DNA of 5,611 nt from Acidobacteriota bacterium (GTDB taxonomy: Bacteria > Acidobacteriota > Vicinamibacteria > Vicinamibacterales > CAVVIG01): positions 1 through 5,611 of the forward strand of contig QHWK01000725.1 in assembly GCA_003223775.1 (NCBI GenBank), read 5' to 3'. A model generated the notes under the pieces. It was not told where the DNA came from, made no database searches, and worked only from the letters and a program-made list of their open reading frames with translations. The number at the start of each line of letters is the position of its first letter. Position 1 is the stretch's first letter. Of the stretch, positions 4,744 through 5,611 are shown piece by piece. A program made the position numbers and the translations under genes.

Positions 4744-5610
4744 TCAGTACCCCGCCCCTCCGCCGGCGCCGCCGGAACGTCCGCCGGCGAAGTCCGATGG
4801 CGGCGCGTCGTGTGGCGGCGGCTCGTGCCCGCGCGCGTGCCACGCGACCGACGCGGTGGCGAGCGCGGACAGGATATCGCGATCGCGCGTGAGGATTGGC
4901 GCCGCGGTGAAGCCGCCGCGCTGGCTGTTCGGCCCCGCGTCGAGCCAGCGGCGAAGCGCGAGCGCGCCGCCGGCGAGCAGTACGCCGAGGATCATCGGGT
5001 CCCAGCTCTGGCGCGTCCATCCGAGATACGGCTTGTTCGTGACGAGCGTACACAGCGCAAGCACGATGCCGACAGTGAGCAGCGGTCGATCCTTCTCTCG
5101 AACGGCAGCGGCCAATGCAGCCGCCGGAACGAGCCACGTCGCTGCGTAGCTCGTCCAGTAGAACGGCGTCGCGACAGGCGGCGCGCCCGGCGTCCACGAG
5201 ATCACGTCCGTCAGATGAAGGTTCAGCACGAGATAGAGGCCTGCGCAAGATGCAGCCTGCAGGTTCGCGTAGTCGTCGCCAGGAAAATCGTCGCCGTAGC
5301 GCAGATGCGCCGCTCGTGTCACCGCGAACGCCGCGCCGAACACCACCGCCGCGAGTGACCGCTGCACAGCATCCGTCACGTGGAACTGGAATGGGACCAG
5401 GGCCGCGCAAACCATCGCGCCGACGGCAGAGTAGACGAGGCCGTAGCGACGATAGACGCCGACGCCAGCGAGAGATGCTGCGAGCAGCGATGCCATTGTC
5501 CACTCCCGGTAGGTCCCCAACCCGGACGCGCGCGCGGCTTCCGCGGCGCTGAACGCCAGCAGGACCACCGCCGCCACGGCGAGCGCTTCCTCGACGCCAT
5601 GCCGATACAG
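4744..5610 (-). CDS. Polytopic membrane protein, C-terminal part (5' end outside window)
   Basis: I do not recognise this family with certainty. The frame is open to the right edge (…YRHGVEEALAVAAVVLLAF), so the GTG at 5577 is probably internal and the start lies beyond the window. The visible 289 or so residues hold about eight hydrophobic segments: AVAAVVLLAFSAAEAA, MASLLAASLAGVGV, LVYSAVGAMVCAALVPF, SLAAVVFGAAFAV, AASCAGLYLVLNLHL, SYAATWLVPAAALAAAV, LLTVGIVLALCTLV and MILGVLLAGGALAL. After the last one comes a soluble tail with a Pro/His-rich linker (HEPPPHDAPPSD) and a Gly/Ser end, FAGGRSGGAGGGAGY. Such aromatic-capped Gly-rich tails are also seen at the end of some TPM-domain membrane proteins, but no TPM domain is visible here. 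No catalytic motif is evident. It is codirectional with the RidA-family gene but separated by the palindrome, so cotranscription is uncertain. Confidence 0.72.
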   Translation of the reverse strand: MYRHGVEEALAVAAVVLLAFSAAEAARASGLGTYREWTMASLLAASLAGVGVYRRYGLVYSAVGAMVCAALVPFQFHVTDAVQRSLAAVVFGAAFAVTRAAHLRYGDDFPGDDYANLQAASCAGLYLVLNLHLTDVISWTPGAPPVATPFYWTSYAATWLVPAAALAAAVREKDRPLLTVGIVLALCTLVTNKPYLGWTRQSWDPMILGVLLAGGALALRRWLDAGPNSQRGGFTAAPILTRDRDILSALATASVAWHARGHEPPPHDAPPSDFAGGRSGGAGGGAGY

Positions 5611-5611
5611 T

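Overview
The window is GC-rich bacterial chromosome, most likely from Acidobacteriota (Vicinamibacteria-like, possibly a metagenome-assembled contig). This rests on three things: an Oar-like TonB-dependent receptor of the type that is heavily multiplied in acidobacteria, a long radical SAM protein whose architecture I associate with that phylum, and exported RidA-like and amicyanin-like proteins. The assignment is an inference from protein style, with no marker gene present.

Layout, left to right: (1) the C-terminal 420 or so residues of an outer-membrane TonB-dependent receptor on +, open at the left edge and followed by a clean hairpin; (2) on the - strand, converging on it, a small exported type-1 copper protein (cupredoxin) with an amicyanin-like C-terminal ligand loop; (3) a 211-bp divergent intergenic region; (4) on +, a large radical SAM gene of the tetraether-synthase/MJ0619-like class, broken at about 2820 by an out-of-frame deletion that removes roughly 30 codons of the SAM barrel, then open and conserved in another frame to 4078; (5) a G-rich spacer and a 13-bp-stem hairpin; (6) on -, a signal-peptide-bearing RidA-family protein whose C-terminus has run into a 9-bp tandem repeat; (7) a striking AT-rich 60-bp near-perfect palindrome; (8) on -, the C-terminal part of a polytopic membrane protein that leaves the window at the right edge.

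The genes do not form an obvious single pathway. The cupredoxin and radical SAM genes are divergent and could share a control region. The membrane protein and ridA are codirectional, separated by 92 bp that hold the palindrome. The most interesting biology is the radical SAM gene: its family includes archaeal tetraether synthase (Tes) and candidate bacterial enzymes for membrane-spanning lipids such as iso-diabolic acid, a hallmark of many Acidobacteria. This copy is either a fresh pseudogene or carries an assembly error. No tRNA, rRNA, CRISPR, transposase or phage gene is visible.
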